A DNA stretch of 64,000 nt from Symbiodinium natans (GCA_905221605.1 CAJNDS010002443.1:60001-124000); one strand, 5' to 3'. Shown: positions 25,260-38,400, counted from the first letter of the stretch. The notes: a model not told the origin generated them from the letters alone. A program made the numbers and translations.

Positions 25260-26980
25260 CTCAGGCCAACCAGTGACTGGCTTGCCCATCACATACCACT
25301 CCACTCCCCATGGCACTATGTCGCAGTGCGATCGGTGGGCCGGCTGCGCCGGTGCGTACTAAATACTTATGCCACATGCCCTGTACCGGTACCTTACTCA
25401 GTGGCCTTGCGCTTGGCACGGCCTCGCCGCGGTTCCTCTCCAGGAGCTTGCATCATCTGACCATCTACTTCGTCACTGGCACAAGGGCAGCTGCAATAAC
25501 CCAAACTGCTATGACTGCCACAGTACGAGCAAAAGCAAACACCTCCTCCTCCTTCTCCCCGCCATCGCGCGGAATCGGAACTGCTCGCCAGACTTTGCGC
25601 CGCGTGGGGCGGGGAGAGGGCACCTTACCAGAGCTACCGTCTGTACCCAAAAAAAACCTCTCCAAAAAGCATCCTGAGATGAGAAGGACGGCTCAAGACT
25701 GCCTCAGGCCTCACGGCCACGGCTCAACTGCACTGGCTAAGTTCCAGGCCTGTTTGCCGCTCTCTGGCTGAGCCCTGCAGTTTGTGTCGGCAATCACTGC
25801 GTTGCATCACACCATGCTCTTCTCTGTGCTCACATTCATGCACACATGGGGAACACTTGCTGAGGGCTACGACAGGTTTCAGCCTGATGAGTGGAGAAGA
25901 TGCTGCCAGGCCGCTTCTGAGTCGGAAAGCTCTTGCTGGACAGCGGAAAGCTCTGCTGGCTAGCTGCCTTTTTGGAACGCTGAGGGCAAGAACATGCATC
26001 TCACACATATCACACATGCAGAGAGTGCACACATGAGCCATGCAGATCTGACTTGTGCCCGCCGGTTACGAAAGAGCGTCAAGAAATGCATCTATCTTGC
26101 GTGCTGGTACAGTCAAATCCGACTTATGCTGGCCAGGCTCTGGCATTTGCTCATCAAAGATGTCAATGGAACTCAACATGACATCCTCCTTAAACTGCGG
26201 CGACATTGCGTCAGCGTCTGCTGGCGTGACACCAACAAATGACACCTTAGCCAGGCTCGTGACGCCACAACGACGCTGCACAACAGGCTCTCCTATCGCG
26301 AAGTGACGTACGAGTAGTGCAACCTGGAGGCTGAGCTGCTTTCTCCGACAGATGTCGGGTGCTTGCTGCTTTGGCGCCAGTCTGGCAATTGAAACAAGGT
26401 TTGGGCTTACACAGGATCAGCCCTGCCATTTGACTCAGAGAAATGCAGAGAAGTGGGTCCATAATCTCATGCAGGACCGGGTGTCGGAATTAACAGATGA
26501 CATTTATCTATGTATATATATATATATATGTATATTGATGATATGTGCTTGGCGAGTTAAACATATAGCTCATGTTCAAGGCAATGGGGTTGTTTACCCT
26601 GAATTATTGATGTTCATCATGTAGCCTTGCAGGTAAGTACACGAAAGATGAAAAATCCGGATTTATTCCCTGGCTTCCATCGCATGCTGGCGCCATCAAG
26701 AACATTGCACCGATTCAATGTCTGTGCTCGTTGATATCTCATGAATAGCCAAGCAAGTTAAGTGCAAACCCCCCCCCCCCCCCCGCATGTTCAAGTATGT
26801 TCAGGAATGCTCTCGTCACAAGCCCATATGTACTGCAACCGAGCAGCAAAGTATGAGCACCATGATAGCCAGAATTGATGCGCTTGCACTGCTAATGGTC
26901 ACAGCCTCTGGCACAAGGCCTCGCAGACATCGCAGACACTTCCTCCAAGTCCGAGGGGGGAATGGACTGGCACCATTATC
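25260..26980. other. No assigned gene; TA and poly-C tracts
   Basis: A (TA)n run at about 26513-26530 and a C17 tract at about 26768-26785 are present. Plus-strand frames at 25310-25771 and 25369-25677 include a Cys/His cluster (GSCNNPNCYDCH), but I could not support a zinc-finger assignment. Confidence 0.4.
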
Positions 26981-26987
26981 ATCCCTT

Positions 26988-29314
26988 CTACAGATCAGAG
27001 GCAGCCAGGGCACTCGGATACTTCGATTCTGTGGCAGGTGGGACCTCTGCGAAAGTAGTCTGCAGCACCTCCCAGGCATCAGCAGTGATCGCTTCGCAGT
27101 TCACTTCCTTCAAAATCCCGACACGCGAATGCCTCCAAGAGAGGCTCGCCCAGTATGGACACCGCAACGGCCACTTCAGCCAACTCGGACTGCAGGAGGA
27201 AAGCCTCTCACTTTATCTTACTTGCTTTCTAAGACCAACCAAGCTACCAGCTACCAAGAGGGCTTCTGACCTCTTTGATCTTTGCTGCAAGCCCCGTTTT
27301 CGTCGCAGCGTCAAGAGCAGCTCGCACCTGCAGAATGCGCTTGTTTTACTCTTGAGGAATTACTCAGAGTCGTCTGCTAAAGTTTGGCATCGTCCCATTA
27401 CGCCAGACCTCACGCTAGTCAAATAGGAATTTGGCTTGCGAAGTTCAGTGTGCTTCTTCGCTTGTTCCAGCTTGCTGCAGATGATGTGTGTGCAAAGTAC
27501 TGCCTTCCTGCGCAATATGCAGAAGGTTCTAATTCCCTACGGCGTCTACGGTGGTAATCCGCCGAGGCCTCGGGCCGTAGGCGTATGGGGAGCACAAAGC
27601 AGGCACCCCACCTCTATAATCCCCTCCCCAACACGCCGCCCTTGCGTGCTCCTCCTTATTGGCCTCTTCTTTTGGCCGAAATGGGTACCCCCCCAAGCCA
27701 ACACGTGTGCGGAAGCCGACTGTGCACCCCAACCCCCCCCCCCCCCACCTCTGTTTCATCCCAACCGCACCCCCCCCTCCTTTTTACGTGAATGACCCCG
27801 GTGCAGCTGCAGAGCTTCAGATTCAGGGTGCCGTGGTTGCGGACTCCACATGCTCCAAGAGGCTGCGCTGGGCCAGGCCGAGGCGGGTCCCGTAGCATTA
27901 AAATTACTCTGCACCTGCTCCGCGATCTCTACGGATTTCTCCTCCCCTTCCACAGAACTTGGAATGCGAATCTCGTAGCCTGGTGACAGAAAAGGCTGCG
28001 GCACTCTGGAGCGTGTTGGTTTGTCGGCACACATGGACGCTATCCCCAACTTGAACTTGGCCGGCGCTTAGCCCCAAGCTGGTCACAACCTCCGAGACAT
28101 TAAAGGCAGCTTGTTGAAGTCCACGCCCGCAAGGTGCAAACCTAACCAACAGCATCGCTACGAGGCTGAGGCGCCAGATGATAAACTGAGCCGGCGGCAT
28201 GTCCTCCGTGGAAACTACCACTTGCTCCTGTGCTGCTAAACACATTCCTGCTGCTGTGGATGCATGCATCCAGCGACACGCAATTAGAAAAGAGGGGTTG
28301 CAGGGGATACCTACATGTGTACGCGTGGCACCAGTGTGACACACATCGTGGAGGTGGGGAGTGGAAGTGTGGGGGGGGGGGGGGGACAAATGCGTGAGTC
28401 GTGCCGAGAGGTGAGAGCTCTTGCTGCTTTTGGAAATGGCCCGCCCCCCTCCGCACGAAATCGTAGACGCCGTAGCTTCAGCTGCGTTGGCTTAGACACG
28501 AACGCAACTGCAGTCGGTATTCCTGGCATTCAACCAAATCAGAGTCCATGTAAGAGGGTCGAGTCTCGTCGGCCCTGGCCCAACGAGCTGGGGTTCGGTT
28601 CAGCTGTACCGGGCTTCTGCTGGTTCTGGGCTGGCCCTTGCTTGGCTGAATCCACCGTCAAATACACGCGCCACAACTCGTGCGGGGCTTTGGACTTGTG
28701 GCAATGTGTTTGGAGAGGAGCAGACTAAGTAAAGTGGTCGAGCTCGCGTGGTTGAGAGGAGTACACTGAGCAGGCGCTAAACTTCTTGACAAAAGTGAGG
28801 GATGGCGTTCCATGGATGCTCGGCTCGCAGTGTCCTCCATGACTCCTGCCACGTCCGCCACTGCCCAGCGAAGAGCCTCTTGTAACTGGAAATCTGGGAC
28901 CTGCACAGGGCGTCTTATTGTTGCGTTTTGCATCCCCCTGAAACGTCCAACCAGAAAGTTGTGGCACGCTCCGTGTATCGGTGTGCATCGGCTGCAATCA
29001 TCAAGTTTATTGTCGTCTACTCGACTCCTACATTCTCCTCTAGTTGATCTGAGCTCAGTCTTCTCCTCGTTGAGTATCGCGCATGTTGCCTTGACCTCTC
29101 CAGCACTGGTGGCCCGCGCATGCAAATTTATGGCTCGTAGACAGCCCGGTCATCGAGCTGCTGATGCAACTCTGGCTCTCGATGGATTGCGTTGTTGATC
29201 GCGCTACACAATATGCAGTCAATGTAGCCATATATGTACTGCATTTTGCTGTCTTCAAGCTCGACACCGGTGCGAACCGTCTGGCTCGTCTTCCGGGTGA
29301 AAAGTACATGATAC
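26988..29314 (-). CDS. Unassigned multi-exon gene(s)
   Basis: Several minus-strand segments look like exons. 29314-29128 starts after CCAAG|G and runs 62 codons to TAA (RYHVLFTRKTSQTVRTG, then ELEDSKMQYIYGYIDCILC). 29090-28770 includes VKATCAILNEEKTELRS and QVPDFQLQEALRWAVADVAG. About 28240-28000 includes EQVVVSTEDMPPAQFI and AFNVSEVVTSLGLSAGQ. About 27990-27900 includes RIPSSVEGEEKSVEIAEQ. 27327-27271 is a clean exon (VRAALDAATKTGLAAKIKE) with CAG|G and GAG|GT borders. 27189-27133 reads SELAEVAVAVSILGEPLLE. From 27107 a third frame, EVNCEAITADAWEVLQ and onward, runs to TAG at 26988-26990. The parts are acidic and helical. I recognise no family, and more than one gene could be involved. Confidence 0.5.
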
Positions 29315-29429
29315 CTTGGCTGAATAGGCTACCCGGCAAGTGTGCCTGGGCGAAATTCTTAACTTGGATTTTTTGGGTAGCTGCTGGAATATTACTAGTA
29401 AAAGCTATGGTATTGACTTGACAACGGCT

Positions 29430-30300
29430 CCCATCTCGTATGCCGCTGCATTCTCTCTCCCTCTCTCTCTCTTTCTCTCCCTCCTTTCTCTTTTTCTTCT
29501 TTTTGGACTTCTGCACTCAGAGGCTCTTTCGTCCTTTCTTTCGCGAGGCTGAGGCCGCCGTCCGGGTAATTTTGCCCACCCCGGTTTCGGGTCGTTGCTG
29601 CTTAGGCCAGAAGGCTTTCTGCCCCGCTAGAAGCGCTCACTCCGGTTCTCTCGAGAGTCTACCGTAAACCCAACTGTGCCCAGACGAACCTAGAATTGCT
29701 TTGGATATGTATATCTATATATATATATATGTATCTCTCTCTCGCTCTCACCCACTCATGATAGCTTCCGGTTATTGGCACATGCCTCACGCGAGAGCTG
29801 CAGCACAACGCATGCAGACCTTGCAAAGAACAGCGGTGGTTTCAAGCGGGTGCGATTGGCATTTGGAGGCCATGCAATCGACAATTGGCACCAATATGCA
29901 GCAAGCAGTTGGGGCTGCTGCACTGTCGCAGGCCAGGTTGCCCTCAGACACTGCAGGCTACAACCCAGGTGCGTCCAGGGAACAAAGTTGGTTGGTGATA
30001 TTGGGGTCTGGCTTTGTGGAGCAGCTTTCAGTCTTGTTGTGGTACCCTTACACCAGGGCAGACCCCAAGCAATCGACTGCCAGCTGTGGAGTCCAGGCTT
30101 CTCAAGTCGCGAGATGGCAGGCTTTGCGAAAGTCACGCATTACTGTAAGCATTTGCGCGAAAGATCTATACCCCCGCAAACTGAGCGGGCCCCGTGACCC
30201 TTTGAAGGAATACAAAACAGTCCCCAGAAGAAAGCTATCTCTGCTTTCTAGCGGGGTCCACAGCATAACTAAGATCATCATCTTCCACCAACATGCTGCA
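29430..30300. other. No assigned gene; CT and TA microsatellites
   Basis: A CT-rich tract spans about 29452-29510 and TA/TC tracts span about 29706-29748. The 222-codon plus frame at 29701-30369 begins inside the microsatellite and shows no family motif, so I do not call it a gene. Confidence 0.5.
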
Positions 30301-30319
30301 GGGCCAATGTTCAGTCGTC

Positions 30320-32195
30320 TCATGGAATGTGTTTGCCACCGAGTTTCGAGGTTGAGGTGGTGCTTGTAGACGCAAGGGGCGCTTCTCTTGTGCTGCTTGT
30401 GGATGCAAGGCTTGTGACGGGTGCGGCGCTGTTGCCGCTGGCCCTGGTGGTGCTGGTGGTGTTGATGGCTCGAATGTCGGAACTGCTAGAGACATAGTCA
30501 TCGGTGATGGATGTGGTGGTGACCGTCGTGGTTTTGGTGGTGATCGTGGTGGGCATTGTGGTTTCAGTGGCCTTAGTGAAGGTGACGGTGGTGGTGGTGG
30601 CTGTGATTGTGACAACTAAAGCGCTGCTGCTCGTGGACCTTGCATCACTCCAAGTTCTGGTGGCTGTGGCGAGCGTGATAGTGCTGGTTGCTGCGGTGCT
30701 AGTGTGGCTGGTGTCGCTGTTGAAGCTGGTGCCGCTGAGAGTTGCGGTTGCGGTTGTTGCTGCTGCTGTTGCTGCTATCGTCGTTGATGTCGTCGTTGAT
30801 GTCGTCGTTGTCGTTGCTGTAGTCGCCATAACGGTGGCAGTGCTGGTGGCTCCGCTGCTGGTGGAGCTCGGGTCACTTTGGTTGGTCGTCTCAGTGGTTG
30901 CGGCTTTGGGGTCTGTGGAGCTGGTGATTGTCATGCTCGTGGTTCTTGTCGCCGTGGTGGTGGCGTCGATTGCAGGGCGGTTAGAGTTTGTGGAACTTGT
31001 ATCGGTCCTCGTGGCTGTGCTTGTCGTGGATGCGGGGGCTAAGGTAGCCGTCATGCTGGCGGAGTGTGTAGTGCTCGTGGTTGTGGCAGATGTGGTTGAA
31101 CTTGAAAGTCGGGCCGTGCTTGGGCTAGTCTTGGACGTTGTGGAAGTTTCTGTGGCTGTGTGGGACCTGGTGCTGGTCCTGGTGGTGCCAATGCTGGTGC
31201 TGGTGCTGGTACTACTGGTGCTGGTGCTGGTGCTCGCGGTGGTGGTGCTGGCGGTGCTGGCGGTGCTGGCGGTGCTGGTGGTGCTGGCGGTGCTGGCGGT
31301 GCTGGCGGTGCTGGTGGTGCTGGCGGTGCTGGCGGTGCTGGCGGTGCTGGTGGTGCTGGCGGTGCTGGCGGTGCTGGCGGTGCTGGCGGTGCTGGCTGTG
31401 CTGGTGATGGTGCTGGTGCTGGTGCTGGTGATCGTGCTGGTGCTGGTGGTGCTGGCGCTGGTGGTGCTGCTGGTGCTGGTGCTGCTGATGCTGGTGCTGG
31501 TGCTGGTGCTTGTGGTGCTGACGCTGGTGGTGCTGGTGCTTGTGGTGCTGGTGCTTGTGGTGCTGATGCTTGTGGTGCTGGCGCTTGTAGTGCTGGTGTG
31601 GGTGCTGCTGGTGCTTGTGGTGCTGGTGCTTGTGGTGCTGATGCTTGTGGTGCTGGCGCTTGTAGTGCTGGTCTGGGTGCTGCTGGTGCTTGTGGTGCTG
31701 GTGGTGCTGGTGCCGGTGCTGGTGCCGGTGCTTGTTGTGGTGATGGTGATGGTGGTGGTGGTGGTGGTGGTGGTGGCCGTGGTGGTGGTGCTGCTGCTTG
31801 TGGCGCTGGTGCTGGTGCTGGTAGCGGTGGCGCTAGTGCTGGTCCTGGTGTTGCTGGTGCTGGTGCTGGTCCTGGTGGTGCTAGTGCTGGTGCTGGTCCT
31901 GGTGGTGCTAGTGCTGGTGCTGGTCAAGGTGTTGCTAGTGCTGGTGCTGGTCCTGGTGGCGCTAGTGGTGGTGCTAGTGCTGGTGCTGGTCCTGGTGGCG
32001 CTAGTGGTGGTGCTGGCGCTGGTGGTGCTTCTAGTTCTGGTACTGCTCGTGGTGCTGGTGCTGGTCCTGGTGGTGCTGGTGCTGGTGCTGGTGATGGTCC
32101 GGGTGGTCCTGGTGGTGCTGGTGCTGGTCCTGGTGGTGCTCATGGTGCTGGTGCTGCTGGTGCTGATGGTGGTGCTGCTTGTGGATGTGGCCGAC
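30320..32195 (-). CDS. Long Thr/Ser-rich (mucin-like) exon
   Basis: After an acceptor-like GAAAG|G at 32195/32196 the minus strand stays open for about 1.9 kb to a stop at 30320. It encodes an almost pure Thr/Ser polypeptide with scattered Ala, Arg, Ile and Val. The right two-thirds is built on short GGTGCTGGT-like repeats on the plus strand. The left third is not repetitive at DNA level yet keeps the Thr/Ser composition (for example STTTSATTTSTTHSASMT), which argues for selection on this frame. Other frames give Val/Leu-, Gly/Ala- or Cys/Trp-rich nonsense. The end of coding is uncertain; a GT donor-like CTCG|GTGGC occurs near 30345. A glycosylated surface or linker region is a guess. At about 1.9 kb it is more than ten times the usual exon length here. 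Confidence 0.55.
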
Positions 32196-32922
32196 CTTTC
32201 ACGCACAAATTCGCATTTCTTCAATAGCTCATGTTCCAGTTGAGCCCTGACAAGAAAACGAATGCAAGTTCCACACATGGAAAAACTAACTGACGCCTCA
32301 AGCATCGTTGTCATGCACAGTGGCTCTGATTCTTCCTAAAGCCAATCCAGCTGAGTTCAGCATACCACAGTGCAAACGAGGGTCTGACTTGTCGTGCTGG
32401 TCTTGCAATAACCATACGAATCGCCTTCGCATGTCTGGTTCTCCACAAAACACCAATCACCGCCAGGGTCGCTGTCCTGTGGCAAACCCTCTACCCTGTA
32501 CAGTTTGTTCGACACTTCCGGCTTCACGTGCAAACTGTGGTCTGAGCATGCCAACTCTTACATGGGGCCCCACATGTGCTCGGCTCTGCCGCTGCCAAGT
32601 TTTCATGGCAATATGCGCAGTCATGCCAATATACTCTGACTGGATCTACGAAGCTGTGGCTGGAATGCTCTACACTTGCTGCCTGCACAACTTGCGACAA
32701 CTTGTCTACTCATTCCATTTTTGAACAGACGCAAGGTTATGCAACTGTTGTGCATCACCAGAACGGCAGATAACTGCTTGCGGAATCGTAGCACTTCAAC
32801 CAAGACTCGGGGTTGCAGCAAAATTCCACACAGGCATCACCTCGCTGGCTGAAAATCGTCAGCATTTGCTGAGCAAAATCTTTCTCTCTTTGCGGGAATG
32901 AGAGATCGCTCTCTCTCTTCCT

Positions 32923-32988
32923 CTTCTTCTTCTTCTTCTTCTTCTTCTTCTTCTTCTTCTTCTTCTTCTTCTTCTTCTTCTTCTTCTA
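32923..32988. repeat. (TTC)n microsatellite with flanking CT tracts
   Basis: About 20 copies of TTC, followed by CT-rich sequence to about 33058. The Arg/Glu-rich antisense frame through it is an artefact. Confidence 0.95.
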
Positions 32989-33059
32989 CGGCTCTCTCTC
33001 TCTCTCTCTTTCTGTCTTTCTCCCTCTCTCTCTCTCTCGATTTCTTCCTTCCCCCTCTC

Positions 33060-35400
33060 GATTAGTCGGAGGGAGATGCTGCCAGGCAACCACCAAAACC
33101 TCAGGATCACTACATGCAATTACCACACTGGGCTGACGATTGGCGATGCCAGCAGTATTTGGGCTTTCGGATCAGTCGTTGCAGCTAAGCTTCTCCACGA
33201 TTCTTTGCAGAGACCTGGCATGCTGTGAAAGAAGACATGGGCATTGTGATGGGGTTTCGACATTCTACTCTAAATCATTCCATTATACACTTGCTGTAGT
33301 TACTGACAAATCAGAAATAGCATGGTGCGGACGGCCTACGTAGTCTACGACTCCACGAACCCCTAATCCTCGCCCGACTGTTGCAGTTGGCAGAATGTCG
33401 AGATCATGAAATCCGATTTGGTTTTCGACTAAAGTCTACAGTAGTTCATGTTGCATTCGATACAGCGTTCTGTAGGCAGCGACACGGCATGCCGGTAAAA
33501 ACTGAAATGTCCAATGTTGCTCAAACATTGCTCGGACACGCCTCAGTTGTTTCGAGTTGCGCATATCTGTGTGTGTGTGCATATGGCTCTCTGCCTGTCT
33601 CTGTGCAAGTGCAGCAGTTCAGCAGTCACTACCTAACAAAGGCACGGCTAATTGGGCGCGGCATGACACCGGCGTTTGCTGGAATGCCAGGATCAAGTAT
33701 TTGCAAACGTTTTGAACGCACAGTAATTTCAGGTTTTTGGCGAACGCCAGAACGACCGTATCATCTCATGTGCCGCGCTGCGTGGTTTCATTTGTTGCAC
33801 TGTAGATACAGCATGGTGCAGTAGCTTCACAAAACGACCCCATTTGCTTGCCGAGCCACAGCCGTTCGTCGTTTCCATACCATGTCCAGGTGGACAACGC
33901 AAGCACAAGAAGAGAAACCTCGAGACCCATTCGCGATCACTGGTTAGAGAATTTTTTCGCGCACGTGAGAACGACGGCTGGGTGCCACTAGCGGAAGCGA
34001 GGGCGTCCTGGACCACTATGCCGAGGGGCAAATCACAAACCCAACTGCTGGGCAGCCTTCGCCACCTCATATGGAGACTGGACCTTGCTTCTGAGAAATC
34101 TGTGGCCGCACGAGGTCAGATCCCACAGCATGAGTCTTGAGGCGTGCATGCGGACACACCGAGGGTGCGGAAGCAGAGTCTGCCAACCCGAACGAACAAT
34201 GCAGATCCATGCAGAGTGGCGGTGTGGCATCGTGAAGGCAGCGAAGCACAAACTGAAGCGTTAAAAGCTTTAAAAGCGTTCAGCTGAGCAGCGGCGCGGC
34301 CTCGGCAGCCGCTATCTGGCTGAGGCTCGGAGCTACATCCGGCCCCACCTTTGGCAACGCCTTCACTACGAGCTTGAAGGCGTCACCAAATTCATCTACC
34401 CTTTGGGTGAAACGCGGCTGCGGAAGTGCTTCGGCTGCAAGACTCGCAAGACTCTGCCAGACGGCGGGGCGAAGGGAAGAAGTAACATGAAGCAGCGCTC
34501 TTTGAAAAAATCTGGGACCTGCCAGGGTGCAGACAGAACAGCGGGTGTTTAGGCACGTCTAGAACAGCTTGCAGACATCAGAGTGCACCAGGTTTCATCA
34601 GGACAAATCACTACGAGCTTTGCGAAGCACAAGTGACAAAGACTTTCTGCGTGATGCCAGCAAGCTCCCACCCAAGTTCCTTGACTCATGACTCAGCGCC
34701 GTGCAGCCCCGAGCCGCAAGGCTGAGAGCTCAGAGTTGGACACCACAACCAGTCTTGCGGCTGGAGCACTCTGTTTTGGTCCTTATTTTATCCTCGCTTC
34801 TGCAACATGCGATCCTAATCGTCGCTGCAGTTGCCGTGCAACCTCGAAATCAAACATATGCTCACCGATGCTAATTATAGACCCGAATTGCCACGCTGAA
34901 CAACTTCCTCTGAAGATCATGAAAAAATCAAGTTGCCAGCTTCATGGGCCGCAGAAGAATATCCGCCACATAAACCTGCAGCACGCACGAGCCTGCGCCC
35001 TCCTCCTTGATCGCGGGTGACACCGCGCTGGGAACCCATGAAGACTCATCAACGACTGTACAAACAACTAGCCGCGAGCCGCAGCCCGTCATCTAACCAC
35101 GTCCAGTCTAACCAACTGCGCGAGGAAGTAGTCTGTGTGCATGGGTTCTATCCTGCGCCTCTCAATGTGACACGTAGGAAACATCGGCGAATAATCTGTA
35201 CAAGAGCTGTCAGAATCAAATACGACGATAGCCCATGGTCATTATCCTTTCCTTGGCAGCAAGAGTTTACTTGGCTACTCTTGGGCTTCCAGCTGTGCCC
35301 CTACGACTCAGTTTAAAAGTTGCAAGCATTGCGCTCATCAAGTACCACACTCCGGACTCTGGTCGACTCTAGTTTTGGTGCCTCACATGCTTTTTGCCTC
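33060..35400. other. No assigned gene
   Basis: Two consecutive plus-strand frames (33381-33824 and 33844-34140) are the longest here. The second includes SLVREFFRARENDGWVPLAE, which looks protein-like but matches no family I can name and is on the strand opposite to every supported gene. No RNA gene, transposon end or long repeat was seen. Confidence 0.4.
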
Positions 35401-35407
35401 TGGTAGC

Positions 35408-38400
35408 TCAACGATGCTCGGCGCAAACCATATTATGCCACATTTCCTGCTGACAATTGCAGCCCGGGGGCCCTCGGTAAGATCTGCTCTTGCCAGAAGA
35501 TCCCGAAGCATTCGCTAGCCGGACCTGCAGAGGCCTGCAAGGTGTACAGCAAAGCATTGCCTCCTGGCCACTGGTCTCTCACGGGGACGTGGCTTTGCGA
35601 TGTCATTGCGAACCCTGGGGTCGCTGCCCGTATCCTGCGCGAATTTCGTACCTGACAATTTGGCCAGGCGAAAGGTTCTTCCCCTCCTGACAAGCCAGAG
35701 CTTGGACCCAAAAACATGCCGGCGAGTTACTTGTTATCCAGGGACATGATCGCGGTGTTTGCCTGCAAGGCGGCTTCTGCGAAGCTCAATGTTGCGTTCG
35801 ACCCTCAGCTTCATTCGGAAGACATGGAAGAGGCACAACCTGACCGTAAAGGACAGGAAAGCCAACCTCCTCAGAGTCGCCATACTCCACAAATGCCGAG
35901 ATACCTCGGCAAGGCTGCTCGTTTCAAAGGTCTGAACCAGAAACTGCACAGGAGGTAACTCGAAAATTATTATAGGGACAACAGTAGACAGTGTCCAAAG
36001 AAGACCAGGTCTGTTCGATTTGTGGAGCCTTCCAGCTGCCTTTGAGCATAAACCGACAGACCGACAGAACCGACAGACAATCAAGATCGCAAAAACTGGC
36101 TGGGGCAATCGCTTCCCTCTTTCACCTTGCCGGTCATGAGATGCACTTTCTCAACCTCACATGCTGCAGTCGATCATCGGCTCGCTAGCATGGCGCAGGG
36201 TTCTTTATTCGAACAGACTGTCGATCCTCAAGTCCAGCTTTGACTTTCTGAGACCGTATCCGTACCATAGGTGCCAAAGACGTACTGGATTGCGCTTTCC
36301 TGCCACCGTCATCACCATCCCCGAACTCTCCAGTCAACTGCACTTCGCACTGCTGCATCAACGAAGGGCTACTTTTGCCAAAAGCGCATGTATCCTGGCT
36401 CTGCTTCGCAACCGTATCAAAAAAGGTACAGGCTCGAAGCCGCCCACAGCTACGCCAGAATATGACACGGCGAGGCCATTCATCAGTGAAAAGCAGAAAT
36501 TCGCGAACGTGGCAGCAGCACAGCGCGCAGAGCACACGAAGCCTACAGAGCATGCAACAGAACCGTCTCCTGGATATCTTCCGGGAGGTTGGCTACGTAC
36601 AACTTGGTGCCCGTGGGATCTACTCCTCGGAGCAGGGCCACGAAGTACACTTCTTTGAAGAGCGCTTCTGTTTTGACCAGCCCCCGGACAAGCTTTGTCA
36701 AGATCATGTAACTTTTGTTTGATGAAGACCCGCTCGAGAGCGCTGAAGCCCGGACTGGAGGCGGGCTCTTGCCATGCGCCTCGGAGATGAGGAAGTTACA
36801 AAGCCACAAGGCCAAGCATTCGACAGAGTCTGAGACTTGCAAGAGCTGCCCTCCCAACCCTCAAACGCCGAGGCTGGCTCCCTTCCAGGCTCCGTCTCTC
36901 CCCTTCCCATGGCCATCGTGGTAACCTCACCATCTCCGAATCGCAGGCAAGAACAACTCAAATGATGCGCACTTGTCGAAGAAGAGCCTTTAAAGAAATG
37001 TAGCACACGCCGTATGTGAATGTGCACAAAAGGCATCGGCCCCAGCCGTCTGACCAGGTATCACCTGGTCGAAAACACAAACACCCAACGTGAAGCACTG
37101 GTATTCCAGTGCTTCATTCCAGTGACGCGCTGAGAGACCCCGGCCCTGCCAACTGCCTTTGCCACGATCCCAACTCCCACTCCAACCTTAGCAAACAGGG
37201 ATGTAAAGGGTGGCTAAAAGAGGGATTGAGCAGATGTCCCGCCCACAGCTGAGTGCCTGAATGCTGCTCGACATTGCTCGACGACCTAAGACCTAAGTGC
37301 CTGACCACCTCCTTTGTCCCAACCTTTGTCCCAGCCTCCTTTGTCCCAGCCTTTCCCCCAATCGTACCATCCTTTCTCCTTGCGGCCGGACATTTTGAGG
37401 GCTGCAGCCAATTTTTGCGACAGGATCATTCAGTCATCATGAAAGAACCATTTTCCGAAGCCAATGAAGCAAGTATGTGGCAAGCTTTGCCCATTCATCG
37501 CGAACCCGGCCTTACCCTGTGGTTGCCAAGAGCTGCCAGACCAAGGGGGCACCTGCTGAGATATACTGAGACACGTCACCGAAACAGGCATAAAGAGTCG
37601 CAACTAGACAAAGATAGAGAGCTTGGAGCTAGCCGGTCACTGGCCTCCCAGCTGCTCCAGGGCTTGCCCTGGCCACTTGAACGGCGCCAGCATCAACACC
37701 GACACAAGTTCGGACCCAACAGAACCTCAACAGCAAGGCTGCCCGGATTTGCCAGGCCTTCTCTTTGCCTCCTTTGCCAATCCAGACGTCACCTTAAAAC
37801 GTACATGCTGGTACCGAGTGGCAATCTAGGCTCTTGTGATGGTGAGGCTGCGACCTTTTCCATAGTAGTCACTCCTGCCTTTCGTCCAGTACTCGTCGCC
37901 TTTGCCTTGAAGATTGAATCAAATCACGCGTAGTTGATGTAGTGGCTCGTTGCAGGGACGGTCGGCCATGAAGCATTTGTGAAAATGGAGCTGTTGCTAG
38001 TGAACACGTTGCCAGTAAGCCTTATCAGTGCCCCTCTCGCTGTAACCGTGCCGCTGTGACGCTGGGGTGGAGACTGCTTGTCCAATCTTGCCTGTGGCTT
38101 GTGGGCCAATCGGCCTTTCCAGCACCCTTGCCTTCACCTGCACAACCGGGCAAGGCCTGTCAATCTGCTTGATGACAGCCCTCGGTGTGCATCCGGGCTG
38201 CTGGGTGCGGACTTCAGGCTTTCCTTGTTCGCCCATCTCACCTGCAGAGAACGGTGCGGAAGCCTGATGCCTCACGAAGTCACGAAGCATACGCACGAGT
38301 TGCGTCTTCGGCCTGGATGGGCTCAAGGGCATCTTCCCGGATCTTGTAAATCTTGTCCAGGACCTTGATGGCATCCTGGGGCGTCCCGGCACAGACACTA

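Noticed and set aside
25369-25677. Plus ORF with GSCNNPNCYDCH, recalling a CCCH zinc finger
   Set aside because: Cys/His spacing does not match the usual finger and no second finger or exon context is present.
30504-32243. 579-codon plus-strand Val/Leu-rich ORF and a 355-codon Gly/Ala ORF
   Set aside because: They are mirror frames of the GGTGCTGGT repeats; only the minus Thr/Ser frame keeps a consistent composition outside the repeat.
33381-34140. Two plus-strand ORFs, the second with a GWVPLAE phrase recalling RNA 2-prime-phosphotransferase
   Set aside because: The surrounding family residues are missing and the strand is opposite to all supported genes.
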